This document shows positions 12,606-26,872 of a DNA stretch of 64,000 nt, in pieces. The DNA comes from Pagrus major (Eukaryota; Chordata; Actinopteri; Spariformes; Sparidae): positions 22,950,197 to 23,014,196 of the forward strand of contig NC_133230.1 of the NCBI RefSeq assembly GCF_040436345.1, in the 5' to 3' direction. Below the pieces are notes generated by a model. The model was given only the letters and a program-made list of their open reading frames with translations. It ran no database searches and was not told the origin of the DNA. Each line of letters opens with the position of its first letter. Position 1 is the first letter of the stretch. The position numbers were made by a program, and so were the translations under genes.

Positions 12606-14926
12606 ACCAAGTTGTTTAATCTTTGATGACATGATCATTGGGTGAAGATATCGACTCTCTCATAATTGGACGAAAAAAGTGTTTGCAAAACATCTAATTA
12701 TTAACCACAAGGGGCCACGTAGTGAAAATTGAAACTGACACATCCCGGCACTAATAATGTATGGAGTTCCACGGATGTCTTCCTGATGTCAAACTCTCAA
12801 GCTATATCTGATGTGATCCCACACTAACAGCATGCCATACTCCCTGACAGATATCCATATGTACAGCCTCAATGTAATAACCATCACATTATGCTAGACT
12901 GATCAGGCTGATTTAAGATATCTCCCTGCAAAGTGCCCATGCTGTCACCTTATTTTCATCTCCAACCTTGCATTAATGTGTCCACTGAATATGGGTTATA
13001 CACTAGTCTTGGTTTTAATGACGTAAATAATGCAGTGTTTCTATTGAAATTAAACAGTCGTGCACAGATGTCTGCTTTCTTACTTTCATATCCAGCCTGA
13101 GCCACGGTGTCTATAGGTCATATTACTTTTTCAAATGGTATGAAATATAAATGAACCAAAGCTTTTTCTACCCCCCTAATCACTTTCTTATATTTTTATC
13201 ACAGTGGCCGTGAGGATGGAGGGCGAATGACTTCCCATTCTAATCATATCGTCATACCCTCAGGTTAGATCCTCCATTTTGCATACCAGAAGAAAATGGC
13301 ATTTAAAGAGAGCCTTGATATAACATAAGTGTTAAGTATATGTAAAAATGACTCCTTTTATTCATGCTTCTGCTGTGCATTATGTCAAATTTAAACCCAT
13401 CAATCAAACATAATCATTTAAGATAAGCCAGATGAGAAACTTGATCAAACTTTGTCTTGTCTGTCAACAAACTTTCATGGATTGACTGGTTCTGCTCAGA
13501 CGTGAACTCTATTACCTTCAAGCATCCCGAGCATCCATGATGCAGCAATTTAGCGCAAAAAACATTTTCTTTAAATTTCTTTCACATTTTGACATACCCA
13601 TTCTTGATTCTCTTCGGGCCTAAACGCAAGTTTCCATTTATGAGAAATGTCTGGTTAGGGATCTATCATTACGACAATCAGTCCCTCACTGTTGTATCAT
13701 TTCCTCTGAAACATACATTTCATCTGAAGGCCCGCAGACTGTCCCAGGGCCAGTATTTCCAGATACACTATTATTTTGCACAAACGGTGATCTCCACAGG
13801 CAATCTGCATCTAGCTGTGGCTGTGCGTATGCCGTGGGAATAGAAATCAGACACCTGTCTTTTTTTTTTTTCCCCTACTACAGCTACCAAGCAGCCAGGC
13901 ATATCAAAGCAGCAGAGTGAAAATGTCTCCTTGTGGAGTAAGAGAAAGTTAGGTTGTAAAATAGGGAAGGTATTATGGTTGTCAGGCAGTGGGGACTAAT
14001 ATAACACTCCTCCTTGTTGCCTCCATCATCACTGACATCTGGGACAGTAATCATACCTTAAATGGAAACACCAGGATGATGACAGCTTTTTGGATTTATC
14101 ATTTTCTCTAAATACGTCTGCAGTATATTATTTTTCAGTACGATTTTCTGCAAGGTACAGATTACATCTGTGGAAGAGTGACAAAAGAATATCCATTTTC
14201 AAAAACAATAGAAACAGACTTAGGACATTTTTGTTAACCCTACGGTCTTAAACATACATACACATTATTGTATTTTAATTCTGTTACATTTCTAACATAT
14301 TTTTCGTGCAAAAAAAGCCAAATAAAATCACAAATGTACGGTTTCATACATCGCCCTGATTCTCTCTCTTTGTCATCTCTTTCTCTTTTTCCCTTTTTAA
14401 AGTCTGTTAAAAGCAGCGGTGTGACAGTGAGGTGTGAGTTACCAGCAGTTTGGATCGCTCTGTCGTCTAAATTTGTCCCAGGAGGATAGTTTCAAATGTG
14501 TGATTCTAGGTCCTGGGGGAAATAACAGCAGTTGTGAATGCCATATTGACAATGTTCTCTGCCCCTGTGTTGTCACTGTAAGATCGGCATCCACCGTAAG
14601 GCACAGGGAAAAAAATGATGTCGTAGGGTCACAGAATTGAATCCATGGAAACTGAAAAGATGAATCATGTGAAGACCATGTGAAGAAAAACAGTTTTCAT
14701 GGCTTAAGTAGCACAAATAGCTCAGTAGCGATCCCAGGAATTTTTCATAGGGGTGATCAGATGGGGCCACAGAAAATCTTGTGGTGGCACACCGACCAAT
14801 AACCATTACTGGATATCAGAAATTCTATTATGCCAATGTACTATATAGACTAAAAAACTATGTCAATATGGGGGATAAGGAATCGCCTATCAATTTACTT
14901 TTTACTTTTTACTAATTTACTTTTTA

Positions 14927-14953
14927 CCCCCCCCCCCCCCCCCCCCTCCCCCC
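14927..14953 (+). repeat. Homopolymeric C tract
   Basis: Twenty C, one T, then six C. It is preceded by tandem ACTTTTT/ACTAATT units (14896-14926). The reverse strand is a long G run able in principle to form quadruplex or triplex structure, and prone to length error in assembly. Confidence 0.85.
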
Positions 14954-17849
14954 AAAAAATGACTGATACAGTTAACATTTTGAGTTCCACAACAATGTTG
15001 TTTTAATGTGTTGTGTGTTCCCACAAATATACTTTACACGGGAAGCCCAAGTTTCTTTGGTGACCCATTTTGGCATTTTATTCTTTTCTTTTCTTTATTT
15101 TTTTCCAATCCCTCTGAGAGAAAAACATTGTGCACAATCAATTAACTAGTGGTTATATAAAACAGGTTGCCCTCCATATTGGTGACGTACCGCTCAGTAA
15201 GAAAAAAGGTTGGTGACCCCTCGACTAGTTGTTTTTCACATGTGACTCAGGCGTGATGGTCCCCCCTGGCCACCCCGGCGCCTCCATTGGAATGGTTTGA
15301 ACCGACTTCAAGACACGGCCAAAAATAAAATAAAGTTCTACAGAAGTTCTTTTCATGTGTCCTTGTGTTAACTATTAATTTACCTCTTGTCAAATGCTAT
15401 AGATGCGTCAAATGGGTATTTTTATATCACAGTCCTTCATTTAAATTTGAAAATATTGCATTGTGGGCAATGTAGGCGACATGTTTTGAAAAGCAGTCGA
15501 CACTGGTCTACCTATAACACTGTTGGACTCATTATGGACAGTTTAAAAACAAATTATCAAAATAACAACTTTTTTATTCTGTGGATTCGCTGTCCAATCA
15601 GATGCCTACATTACCCACCGTGCAATTTGCAACATCACAAAAGGCTTTATACTACTTTTTTTTAGTGCATTCTGTAACAATTGAGGGTCGCAGCACTATA
15701 TCTCACTGTATACAGTCTACAGATTGGACGTCCATTTATCCTGCAGCATTTATACCGCCTATATTACATATATAATGCTGGTAATTCTTGTTGAGTGTCT
15801 TATGCAAATTCAAGCCGCTCTCATCTCCGCGACTTCATTAGGCTGCGGTCGCATCCATGGCGGCCAACTTCTTGATCAGGCTCAATACTCTTCATTAACT
15901 GAACCTTTTTCCAAGAAATATTCAATCTCAACGTGAGCTGGGTCAAGCAGGACTACGCGGACAGGGGATTGTGATTCTAATCATGTAGAGGAGGACAACA
16001 TACACCCATACTTGTTTAATTGGCTCATATACCCATGTCGAGCAGGTGCTGATAACATCCCACACGCACTGTTTTTCATAAGTGCGCGGCTCCTCCACCA
16101 TCGCCCTCCCTTTGCTTTAGAGAAGCGAAGAGGGCAAGTAAATGGATAGTCTACTTGAGATATCCTCTGAGTAATTTCACCCTGTGCTTTTGAGGCTTTT
16201 TAGGGGCTTCATTTGGAGGACCCTTCCCCACCCCCCTCCCCACTCCTCACATACACTATAATGTAAAAAACATTATTAATATTCAGCAGAAATTACTAAG
16301 GAGAGCAGGAGAGGGTTGCTGTATCCAGATGGATGCCCCTTAAATCTGTCTTCAATTAGTTTCCACTAACTTACATCTTCCAGTTGAATTCTGATTAGCT
16401 GATCTGGCTGGAGAGCACTTGGTCCCCCTCCTGAGTGCAACCTAGCTGCTTTTGAGTATTGTGAACCTTTGATCAGTGCCCCCTTATTACCTATAAAAGC
16501 CAATGCCATTACATTTTGTACAGCCTCATAGTACTTCCCCCTCTTCTATACCGAAGATCACAGGCTCATGTAATGACAAAAAAAATATTCAGTGATATAT
16601 AAAAGTAAAGCAGATGATAATAGATTTTAGTTAACATATCTCACATCTCCACAGTGCCATTATGAACCTGTGGCCTGCCTTGTGTCTCTGTAGCTAGCTA
16701 CTTCCCTCTTGTGGCCAACCAGGACACAGAGATCCCTGAGACACTTACTGAGGTCAACATGTTCACTTTCCTCCTTCCTGCATTTTTTAGAGCAAGAAGA
16801 GGGAGATTAGGAATGTGTATAACACAACAACACTCCACTGACATTCATCTTCAGTGCAGACTCCATCCTCCCTCCCCCACCACCTCTTCCCCCGTCTGTG
16901 CAGAAAGTGGATCACCAGGGGAGCTAAACCCTGCCCATTAACATATAGACTCTTTATTTAAATCCCATTCACTTTTCCATCCATTTAGAAGAGTAATGCC
17001 AGCAGGTTACAGTGATGGCAATGCGTGAGGCCCTGATTGAGCTTCAATTTGATCATTTTATCTGATTGTGAGGTAAACAGTATCATGATGGATAAGATCT
17101 CATTACAATAGGAAAGTGAGAGTTTAATTTCCTGTACATGTTCCATCTTTATTAATGTCAGAGGCAGCAGGTCGTCAATTGCATTACAGGCCTTGGTACT
17201 CTGGCTAGGCCTCCTGCTTGACACAAACGAGGCCGGCGAGCCAGCTTAAAGGGATTACATTTGGCACAATCCTCCAGCCAATTTTCGATTTTGGTTTGGG
17301 CGCTAATGCTGCATCTCACAGTGTAAAACACTTTACAACTTTGCGTGTAAAAATAGGCTGCAAAAAAATAAAGCCGTTTAATTAATCCACATTGTCTCAA
17401 TGAGTCCCCTCCTGGTGTCTCGAAATGGCTGCCAGAGTGGCGGGAGACCAGCTGGTGTAGAAACAGCAGACTTGTTGTCTGTCAAGAAGGAAACTACAGA
17501 AGAAGACAGTGACTATCACACCCTGACACCACCCGTCCAGTGAAAGAAAAGATGGAGGGAGACGGGGGGGTGGTGGGAGACAAACTTCAATAATAAACCT
17601 GTCAACACTCCAATCTGAATACCCAGGAGCCACAACTGTCTCAACTCTCCTCCCCTGGCGATAGTCATCATCGCGGACACTCTCCTGAGAGACAGCATCT
17701 CATCTATCAATCAGTCACACGCACATACACACACATACACACACAGCCCCCTCATCACATCATCTCTATTTGTCCCATTATATCCTTAACACGGTCTAAA
17801 ACACCTCTGCTGCTCCAGGAAGGGAACTGTGGAGGGTTGAGGGCTGTTC

Positions 17850-17851
<2 letters not shown>

Positions 17852-17888
<37 letters not shown>
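17852..17888 (+). repeat. (GT)n microsatellite
   Basis: About 18 GT units, uninterrupted. A shorter CA microsatellite is at about 17717-17745. Confidence 0.9.
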
Positions 17889-17889
<1 letters not shown>

Positions 17890-18842
17890 ATAAGTCTGTG
17901 CCGTCAGTGGCTTCATTACCGGTGCCCCGCTATTGCCTATGCCTGCCGCTAAGACTCTGAGACAGCCTTGTTTGTTTGTTTCCCCCCGCTGTAATCCTCA
18001 GTTGAGGTTTGACGTGCAGCGCCGAGCCTCAGCCGTGTTACCCACGGGCCTCTGGGAGCCGCAGCGCCGTGGCAAGCACCAGGAAAAGAGAGAGAGGCAG
18101 GCACAGGAGACTTACACCCCCTGCACCTGATCATTACCATGCTAAATTTATATTGATTGCTGTAGCTTAAGAGCTAAATGTGAGTTATTCCCCCGACACG
18201 GTGCCTGTGTACGATCAGTGGTGGTGGGCTGCTGGTAATCCAGAGAAACCACAACATGTGTGCACTGTGTTTGGACACTAATATGACAGTACACATTATA
18301 AAGTGCCAGGGAGCATTTATGTAAAGCTGACCGCCCCTTCCAGCAGTGATTTTTTTTAAAGATGAGTTGCAAAGCTCTTGGGTTCCACGTTACGTCCAAC
18401 CCTGCGTGCAGAGACTTACATTGGGGATGGGGCAGTCCTGAGGGAGCGGGCAGCGGGTGGGTTGTTGGTTCTTCAAGACGTTCCCCGCCCCTCCTGCCCT
18501 TGCTCTGCTGGATAAAGTTGTGTGTTTGCCATGTCTCTCCTCCTGCAGGCAGCTTTCATCACACATATGCATATGTGCTTGCCCTTGACATTATCATCAG
18601 CAGATTTGTGTAAGGGGCCCCGAGGTAAGGTTGAAATACTGCTGAGGCTTCTGAGAGAGTGGCCTGCTTTAGAGAGTGTGTCCAAGGGCTAAATACGCAC
18701 CCAGAGACGGAGGCAGAGGAAGGGAAAAAGCTCAGTAACTGAACCTAACAGAGCGCCCCTCAGGGGACAGCAGTAATTAAACAGTGATTAAATTAAGGGG
18801 CAATGCGGGCAAAACGCAGACTGATTGACACTCTGCTGGCTC

Positions 18843-18900
18843 CTCTCTCTCTCTCCTCCTCCTCTCTCCATCTCTCTGCCTCGCTCGCTCTCTCCCTCTG
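18843..18900 (+). repeat. CT-rich microsatellite
   Basis: Imperfect CTCTCT/CCTC tract about 60 bases long, at the start of the open frame 18803-19279; it makes the Ser/Leu-rich opening of that frame. Confidence 0.8.
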
Positions 18901-19150
18901 CGGGTTCAGCTCTGTCGTGGAGCATTGCTTTCCATTGACCTCCAATTACTCACCCACTCTGAATTCTTCAAGGTCCAATTTTCGAAAAACTATTTTCTTA
19001 ACTGTGTTAAGAGCATGGATCGCTGCACATTTGTTTCTGAGAAGGCTGAGCCACAGGACTGGAACACAGAAGTTGAGCAGAGGCAGGGAAAAAGAAAAAA
19101 ACAAAACAAAAAAAAAAACACTTAAATGCGTCGCGTCTTTGTGCCTCCAA

Positions 19151-19256
19151 TACTATCAATGTTTGCTTCAGATAAACTCACAAACTACAGTCGTTCTAGT
19201 GTTGCGCCCAGAGTACTATCAGTCTTTACTACAGATAGACTCACAAAAGTACAATC
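19151..19256 (+). repeat. 63-bp tandem duplication
   Basis: TACTATCA...CAGATAAACTCACAAA at 19151 recurs at 19214 as TACTATCA...CAGATAGACTCACAAA, offset 63 bases, with a few substitutions. The offset is a multiple of three, so an overlapping open frame (18803-19279, plus) stays open through both copies, giving YYQxLLQIxSQ twice. Confidence 0.7.
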
Positions 19257-21474
19257 ACAAGAAGCTGGCAGTGATTTAGAAACCGCACTCATGCCGAATC
19301 CAAAGCGAGTTTCTCCCCTTTTTCGAGCATGTGGCTGGGCAGCTTTAGAAGTGCCTTATCAAATACTCTCCTAGGGGGGGAAATACTATAAATTACCTTT
19401 GGCGACTCCTTAAACCCAGAGCAAATAGACAGACAGAAGAGCTGAGCAACAGCAATAAAACCAGCTTTAACAAAACAATCAGAAAAACCAAGACACTGAA
19501 ATTGCCTTCCTCCAAATCTGAGATTCTCCACACGTTCCCGGCTTACCCTGCCTGCCACAGTGCACCAGGTCCTCAGGCCCTTGTATAGATTTTTATAAAC
19601 CAGGTCTTGTGCTTATGAAAATACGCACCAAGGGTCCTTAAACAATCTGTTAAGTCTTCTGATAGTGAAGAAGGTCCTCTTAGTGCGTAATACAAATTCA
19701 AATAGCTGTATGGAGATGGATTACGGGGCAGACAAAGAACAGGGGCCCACTTTAGAGGATGAGTTCAAGATGACAGGTATTGATTAAGTGCTCAATGAGC
19801 GCACGCCTATGAAAGGCCAGCCACCACACAGCTCATGAAAGAATCATATAGCTCATACACAAGGCGCTCAGCAAACATTGCAGCCGTGGAGTGTAGGCGT
19901 GAGCACGCTCTAGCTTGTCATATCGCGGGCCAAACAGTTGACAACCTGCTTGGTTTCCTTGGTGAAAAGTCATCAAAAATGACATCAAACTTTTCTGGTG
20001 CAGCCTATTAGTACCTATATATCTGGTTAACTATTGGAGGAAGCAGACATGAACGACAGGCAGATAAGAGTGCTTTTGTGGGTGCAGCTTTGCCAAGAAG
20101 ACAGGAATAAATCCGTATGCCAGAATCCATTATTCTTTGCTTTGAACTGCGCAGTTTGACACCGCACATTCCTTTACTCCTGATGCTGGTATTGGAAGGA
20201 AAAGAGGAAGGATGTTCTCAAAGATAACATGTGAATTTAATTTCTTGGTGAAATAGCGGAACTGGAAGACTTAGCCCTCCCGAGCATAAATTGTGCAGCG
20301 GTTGTCAGAGTTTGTGATGATGCCGTGCGAAGACAGCCGTAATCGCAACAGCACTGCCAGCCTGACCCACCTCATCATCCTTGACATTTAGCTCGGCGCT
20401 GTTTCTCTCTCTCTCTCTTATCCACGGTAAACAAATGTTTTAACCCTGATTTGTATCAGTGGAACCAGAGGACATGTAGCGACACAAAGTGTGGAAAACT
20501 TCTGACAGAGGGTGCGAGAAAGAGGCAGAGAAAGGGAAGAGAAATACAATGAAGGAGGGGGAGTGAGAGGAAGAAATTAGATAAAGAAAAGAGATATAAA
20601 AACAGGGAAAGAGAGCAAGACCAGCAGGGAGAGCAACCTGGCCAGACTGCCACCTAACAGGGGGTATCTGAGACTAATCTCTAAGGAAAGCTGTCAGGTC
20701 TCTGCAAACAGTGTCCTGACGGAAACTGGGCAATAAAATGCTTCTTTAAGCCGTCATAAATATGCAGCTTCCTGCCTCACAGTCACTGCTCAGACCTGGG
20801 TCCGAGCTCATTATCCTTCGTCTGCACTGGCAGGTTCGCACGCCAAGTTACAGGCAGGATCACTAAAAGCCCCTTAACATCAGCCGCCGTGGGATCTGTG
20901 GCTCGCTTCTGGGACTAGAAACCAGGCTCATCAAATCAGAGGGTCGGTCTTTTTTATCATCTTTTCAAAAACATAAGCTGTGTTTAAAATATATATATAC
21001 ATTTGACTTGTGAGGTCTGGTTAAACTTCGACTGCACTCAAACAACCCATAATTGTTCAATGAGCAGTAAGACCTTCAGAGTGAAACCCCAAACATTAAC
21101 TATGTATGGTTTCTATTTTTTCCAGAATGTATATGGAACCATATGAGGCTTAAAGGTGGATCATATGAATAATCAAACGGTACGGAAACATCTCCAGTTT
21201 AATCAAATGTGTCAGAAAGGAGCACTTCACAGACCCATCACACAAATATTTTCAATATACAATTTGAGATCCATGAATAGCATTGACAAAAGGCACATTT
21301 GACTTGATTACCTCTTGACATTTCCCTCCATGAATGAAGGCAGCAGTAGATAAGGCAATCACTGCGCTGACATAGTGTAAATATATAAATATGCTCATTC
21401 CTCCCGGTCTCTAGATAAAGACATAAGGGCACATAAACGCATGAATGGGCTGCGTCTCTCAGCAGCCAGCAGGT

Positions 21475-21500
21475 CCCTGCCTGCCTGCCTGCCTGCCTGT
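21475..21500 (+). repeat. (CCTG)n microsatellite
   Basis: About six CCTG units, the last one varied to TCTG. Confidence 0.85.
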
Positions 21501-24500
21501 CTGTAGAGGCTGACAGTACAGCAGCGTGCCCTTCATTATCACCGGGTAATGCTCATCACAACGGCCGTGGCTTTTCTCCATAAAAACCCCAAGTCTCACT
21601 CACAATGAGAAATAGGGGAGATAAGGTGCAGGAGACCATTTCTCTTGACATTCACGACGGCAAACTCATCAGTCATGCTGTCAAAGGCACTGGTCTTGGC
21701 TAGTTTGGGATTTATGAGAAATAATGATGGGTCGAAAATAGCCGGTGAGGGCTTTGCTTCTACCTGTGGTTTGGGAGTGTTGTGTATTGAGGCACGCTCT
21801 GCATAAAACCCAATTTCTTTTGTCAGTGACCCTTGCACCGATTTCACATCCAATCTCGCCATGTTGGGGAGGGTTGGCTGAGCCTGTTTGAGTTGGCGCT
21901 GACATTTCCGCCTCACATGATAAAAGAGTGCGGCGGCAATAAGTTTATTTAAAGGAGAGCGCGCGACCATGAGCATTAAGGATGGGTATCACCCCCTTTG
22001 ATTCAAAGACCATTATTCAAGCCAGGGTCAGGGCCTCTTTAATTCATCTTAAAGAAACCAAACAGCTCCGACTAAAGAACAACAACATGGACCTGTCCTC
22101 TCCTGCATCATATCTGACGATGGGAACAACAGCAAAACAGTAATAGCATGTGTCAAACACTCACATTCTCTCTTCAAACTAGTGACAGGCAGTGACAGAT
22201 GCTCCCAGTGCAATTCTCTTTGTAAACATTCTGGGACTCATTTTATTGTGATGTACCACAAGGTCCATAAAACCTATACGTAAATTATTCATTCCAAAGT
22301 CATTTGAAAGTTGATTCCAATACTGTCGCAAGGGCAACATGGTTGAATCATACAGCACAACTATAGATTATAGTCGGTAGGACTTTTAATGGAATCCCTA
22401 TGGGACCACACTGCAGGGATATCCTCAAGCATCAAATTATTAGTCAATTTCGGATTATCAAGTTTATTAATTACTATTCTTAATATATCTTATGAGAGTG
22501 CCAGGAGATATAGCCTAACTACCTAAAAGCTGCAAATGAAAAGCTCGACATACATCCACATTAAATATATTAATGAAATACCAGATTGGCTGGCTAGCTC
22601 GGCTCGCCTTTTACTTGAAAGTTCACGAACCAAAAATGAAGCGGCACCTGCTAAAACCGCTCAAAGTGCAACGTTGCTTATAACCAAAGTGTTGTGAAAT
22701 TACTGGACGAGAGAGTTTGGGGGGCAATTTTGATTCGAGTGTGTGAATGAGACCTCTTGAGGCTCGAGGGTACTCGGATCTGTGTGGAAATTAAGCCATG
22801 AGATTGTGGCTGAGGGGATGGCGGATTGACAGCGACATTAGCCCCTCAGCACCTCCGCTGTATGCGCGCTATGGCTCTGTAAAATAGATGGACAGGAATA
22901 GCAAATTAAATCTTCTTAATAGTAGCAAAGGGATGTGGAGTCAGGTTGGTTTGAACTGTACAAGAGCGGGGCATGAAGGGTGGTGTTTTTAGTGGAATAA
23001 AATGAAGTGGCTATGAAGTGTTTTGGTTAATGGGCCTACTCCAACCAACTTCATACAGAAGGCACTGCCATATTTATACCAATTTGAAATGAACTCCTTC
23101 ACAAGACCTTCTGCCCCATTCTTGAAACAAGCTCATAGTTTGCGTCCTGTTCTTTGCCGTTAATTTGGATGGATTCATTAAATTCATCGCATGAGCGGAC
23201 TTACTCAGTGACAACAGAGTGAGAAAACACTCGTAGCGCTCTTCTTTTGTTGCTTTGTTTACGGTTTTCTCACCGGCTGTTTTTTTTTTTCTCTCCCTTT
23301 CCAGGTTCAGTGACACCACATTGCTGTGCCACAAAGACCAACCTTAATGTAGACAAAGCCAAGTCGGCAAATCTTTGCACAAGCAACATGCATGGACGCA
23401 CACACTTTTAACAGTAGGAGGTACACAGAGGGAGCAAGGCGTTTTTCAATGCATTTAGATGAGACCTTTAACAAAGGTCCCTAATGCAGATATCAATGAG
23501 CCAAGGGACTGGGCTATCGGAGCGAAATTGGCTGACGGAGGGATGTCACCTCTGTGCATGAAAAATGATGGATCCCATTTGTAAACTTCTCCTCCACTCC
23601 ACTGCCCCTCCTCCTCTACCCCCCGCACACGGACACACAAGCACCCCCCCATCCTCCTCGCCTGCATCACCTTCTTCGCCATTGGTTATTAAACAAGGAA
23701 GCAAACCTATGACTTTTCTGGCAAATAACAAGTGGTCTGGTAAAATTGGCACTTTACTGGCCGTTTCATCTGACTGTCAGGGAGGACCTGCGAGATTTCA
23801 GTGATGGCAGGATAGATTAACATCACGGACTGTGCTTTTCATCTTCCTTTCATTTTCCCCACTGTTCTCCACGGACGTCAACAAAATGAAACCAATATCT
23901 ATGAACCCGCAAACACACAAGTGGAGCTCTCAGAGTATTAGATTTTGTCTGTTGGATTGGACAATCTACTGTTTCTTTCCACTTACTTCATGGCTGTGCT
24001 TGATTCGAGAGAGGCGAACACCTAAAGATGAACAGGCTGCCGCCGCCTTGCAACGTGCACTTTTTGTACCCAGAAATTAAATAGATTTATATTTCATATA
24101 TCAGATGTCTGAACGCAAACATCAAGTCAAATGATACAACACAGTCTGTGCATGATACAACAATTTACAGAGCTTGCAGAAATCATGCTAAGCATATAAA
24201 GTGCGATAAGCAACATAATATGCATACTGAGCATTTCTCGGGAAACAATGATACATTGCTAATCATCCTGGAATGAATTACTGCATTTTTAAAAGCGGTG
24301 TGTGAGTCAAAGGTGTAGAGGTTAATACAGGCAAACAGGCATCTCTGCAGGAAAATGAAAACTTCCCGGTGGAATGTGATGGCCGGCCTAAATGCTGACA
24401 TTGTGGTTTCAGTGATGGAGTGACTTTGGGAAGGTTTGTGGTCTGCCAGTGTTTCAAAGCTGTGCCTTGAGGGTAAGGGGTAAATTTGCAAAGTTAATCA

Positions 24501-25342
24501 CATAATGAGGCCAATTAAACATGGGGAACCCAGGTGAAATGGGAGCTGCCACAGAGCCTCCAACAAATGAGCCTCTGCTGACTCCCTCTCTGGACAGAGG
24601 CTGGACAACCCAGTTTCAGCTCCAATAATCCTCTACTAAGTATTCACTTCAGCACCTATAGTGTGTCTTATTAATGTATGTACAGTGTGCTGGATTATGT
24701 GTCTGTATTGGGTGAATTAACTTTGCTGGCGCTGGAATGCGTACATTAACATACAGGATAGCCTGGATTTGGGCTAACGATTATTTTCATTATCCACTAA
24801 TGTGTAGATTACTTTTGCAAGTAATTAAGCATATGTTCGCTCTCTGAAAATGTCAGAAAATAGCGGAAAATGCCCGCCACAATTTCCCACAGTCGACTTT
24901 GACGTATTTATAAATTGCTCGTTTTCTCAGACTGACAGTCCAAAACATGAATACATTCAATTTTCAATATAAGGAGAGAAAAGCAGTAAATCCTCATATT
25001 TAAGAGGTGAAAAGGGTGCAGCTCTGCTTGATAAATGACGGAAAGTCCCTGGAAACTGATTTTCTCAATCAGTTTTGTCGAAATAATCTGGGACAGTCGG
25101 ATCAATTTTGGTCTTTGCAAAGAGATTTCTGTATTTGTGTTTTTGCTGTTAACTGGTTTTAGGCAAGCTTTACTTGGTTGGGAAAAGGTGATGTCACACA
25201 CTTCTGTACAGCAATCAGGTTCAGCAATATTTTTACCAAAATCTCATTCTAATTGCTGATCAAACTATACCCAAACAGATTTTTTTTAGTCTTAAACTCC
25301 CCAAGGTTTCTTACTTTCTTTGTTTCCTGTTATCAAGAAAAC

Positions 25343-25697
25343 CTTAAAGCTGCTGTAAACTTTATTTTCTTATTAAAATGAGTGTTATATAGCTCTATAC
25401 AGCAGTAATTAATGTTAAAAAGTTTGGTCAGTAACCCACGTCTCTCTTCCCCCCACTCATGCAGTTAAAGATAAGAACATTTTCTGGTATCCCTGCCCAC
25501 TTTATCCAATCAGGTAAGAGAGCTCCAGAAAGCTGCTCATGATTGCACAGAGAGCAGGATGATGCCTTCTATTGTCAAACAGGCCAAGCGATGCATTAGA
25601 AACAAATAAAGGAGTTGTGCAAGTGTGCTGACGTAGAGAGGAAGGACGGACGGGCAGGAAGTTAGCTGAAATGCTCACAGCTTGCAGCAGCTTTAAG
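25343..25697. mobile_element. MITE with perfect 13-bp inverted ends
   Basis: CTTAAAGCTGCTG at 25343-25355 is exactly repeated in inverse at 25685-25697. The element is 355 bases with no transposase frame. The perfect ends suggest it is younger than the other elements here. Confidence 0.75.
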
Positions 25698-26837
25698 ATT
25701 CGAAGCCAAGTTGTCAGGGCCCTTTAAATAATAATTAAAATCGTTATAAGTTGTTCAGGAGGAGTGGTGCACAGTCTGGCACTCGAACTTTGAGCAGACC
25801 TTTCTTCCCTGAACTTCTGCTGAAATGCATCAAATATTTCCTGACATTGCACCTCTTGATCACAAAGAACAATTTTCCTGGCTCTGCAGTCGCTCCCTTT
25901 GATTACGCCCGCTTGGATGTGTTGATGACGAGAGTATCTGGGTGTTCAAGAGCTCTTCGCGGGGTCTACAGGAGGATAAATCACTCCAGCAGCAATTAGC
26001 CCTCCCTGAGTGCTTCCCACATACCTGTAACTCCACAGGCGCAGCAGGCCTGGGGTCAAAGATCTGGAGGTTATAAACTGAACAAGATGAATGGCAGTGA
26101 AACAGTATATTCATGTGCCATCCTCTTACACATAAGAGTGCTAAGAGCTCAATAATCTTGGAGTGTGGCCTCCTTCGAAAGCATTTCTAGCACATGTACG
26201 GATCGAAGGGTTGGAGCATTATGACTCCTTGCTTTATGATACAGAAAATTTCTGCTTTACCTGTTCATCAACTGAGCGCTAAGGCCTGTGGGTGTGTAGG
26301 TTAATTTAAAAATGCAGAACTGAAGCAGCCATGGATAGAATATCTGGCTTACAAGCTGTAGGGGCTACCATAAATGAAAAGCTGTATCACTGTCACGCAC
26401 ACAACACAAAGCAATAAGGAACTGCGGAGAGAGCAGTGCATTAAAACATGAATACATGAGGAGAAATATGGACGCTAATGAAAGAATATTTCATCACCAT
26501 CGAGGGCTTATAAAAGGCCCACCACTCTGCCCACCACGATCCACTAATCTGGATGTGGAGGATTTGCGCAGAGCAAGATGGACAAGGGAAATTAAGGCAG
26601 GCACATTTTACCAGATCACATTGCGATGATTTGTTAATAAAATGCAAAGCGACAGGCTAGATGTGAGACAGCGACTAAAGCGCTCCCGTGATTTAGACTT
26701 AATCCGTCATTATCCCGCCTTTGAAGTGACCTCGCTGTGCATGTTCCCACTGTGACCCAGAAGCACACTCGCAGCTTCTTCATTAGCCAGGATGAAATAG
26801 AGCCACAGCACACTTTGATGTCCCGTCCTGTCCACAC

Positions 26838-26872
26838 AGATACACACACACACAAACACACACACACACACA
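26838..26872 (+). repeat. (CA)n microsatellite
   Basis: CA units with one AA interruption; the overlapping open frames are repeat-derived. Confidence 0.85.

Larger units (their letters stand above)
10375..25342. other. Gene desert, part 2
   Basis: No coding exon found. AT-rich and repeat-poor from 10400 to 12290, then the repeat segment, poly-C tract, tandem duplication and microsatellites listed separately. The longest frames outside simple repeats are on the minus strand at 21596-21976 (126 codons, not recognised) and on the plus strand at 11541-11942 (133 codons, not recognised). Neither has splice or family support. Confidence 0.5.

Noticed and set aside
18803..19279. 158-codon plus-strand frame as a gene
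   Set aside because: Starts in a CT microsatellite, crosses an A-rich run and a tandem duplication, and has no recognised domain.
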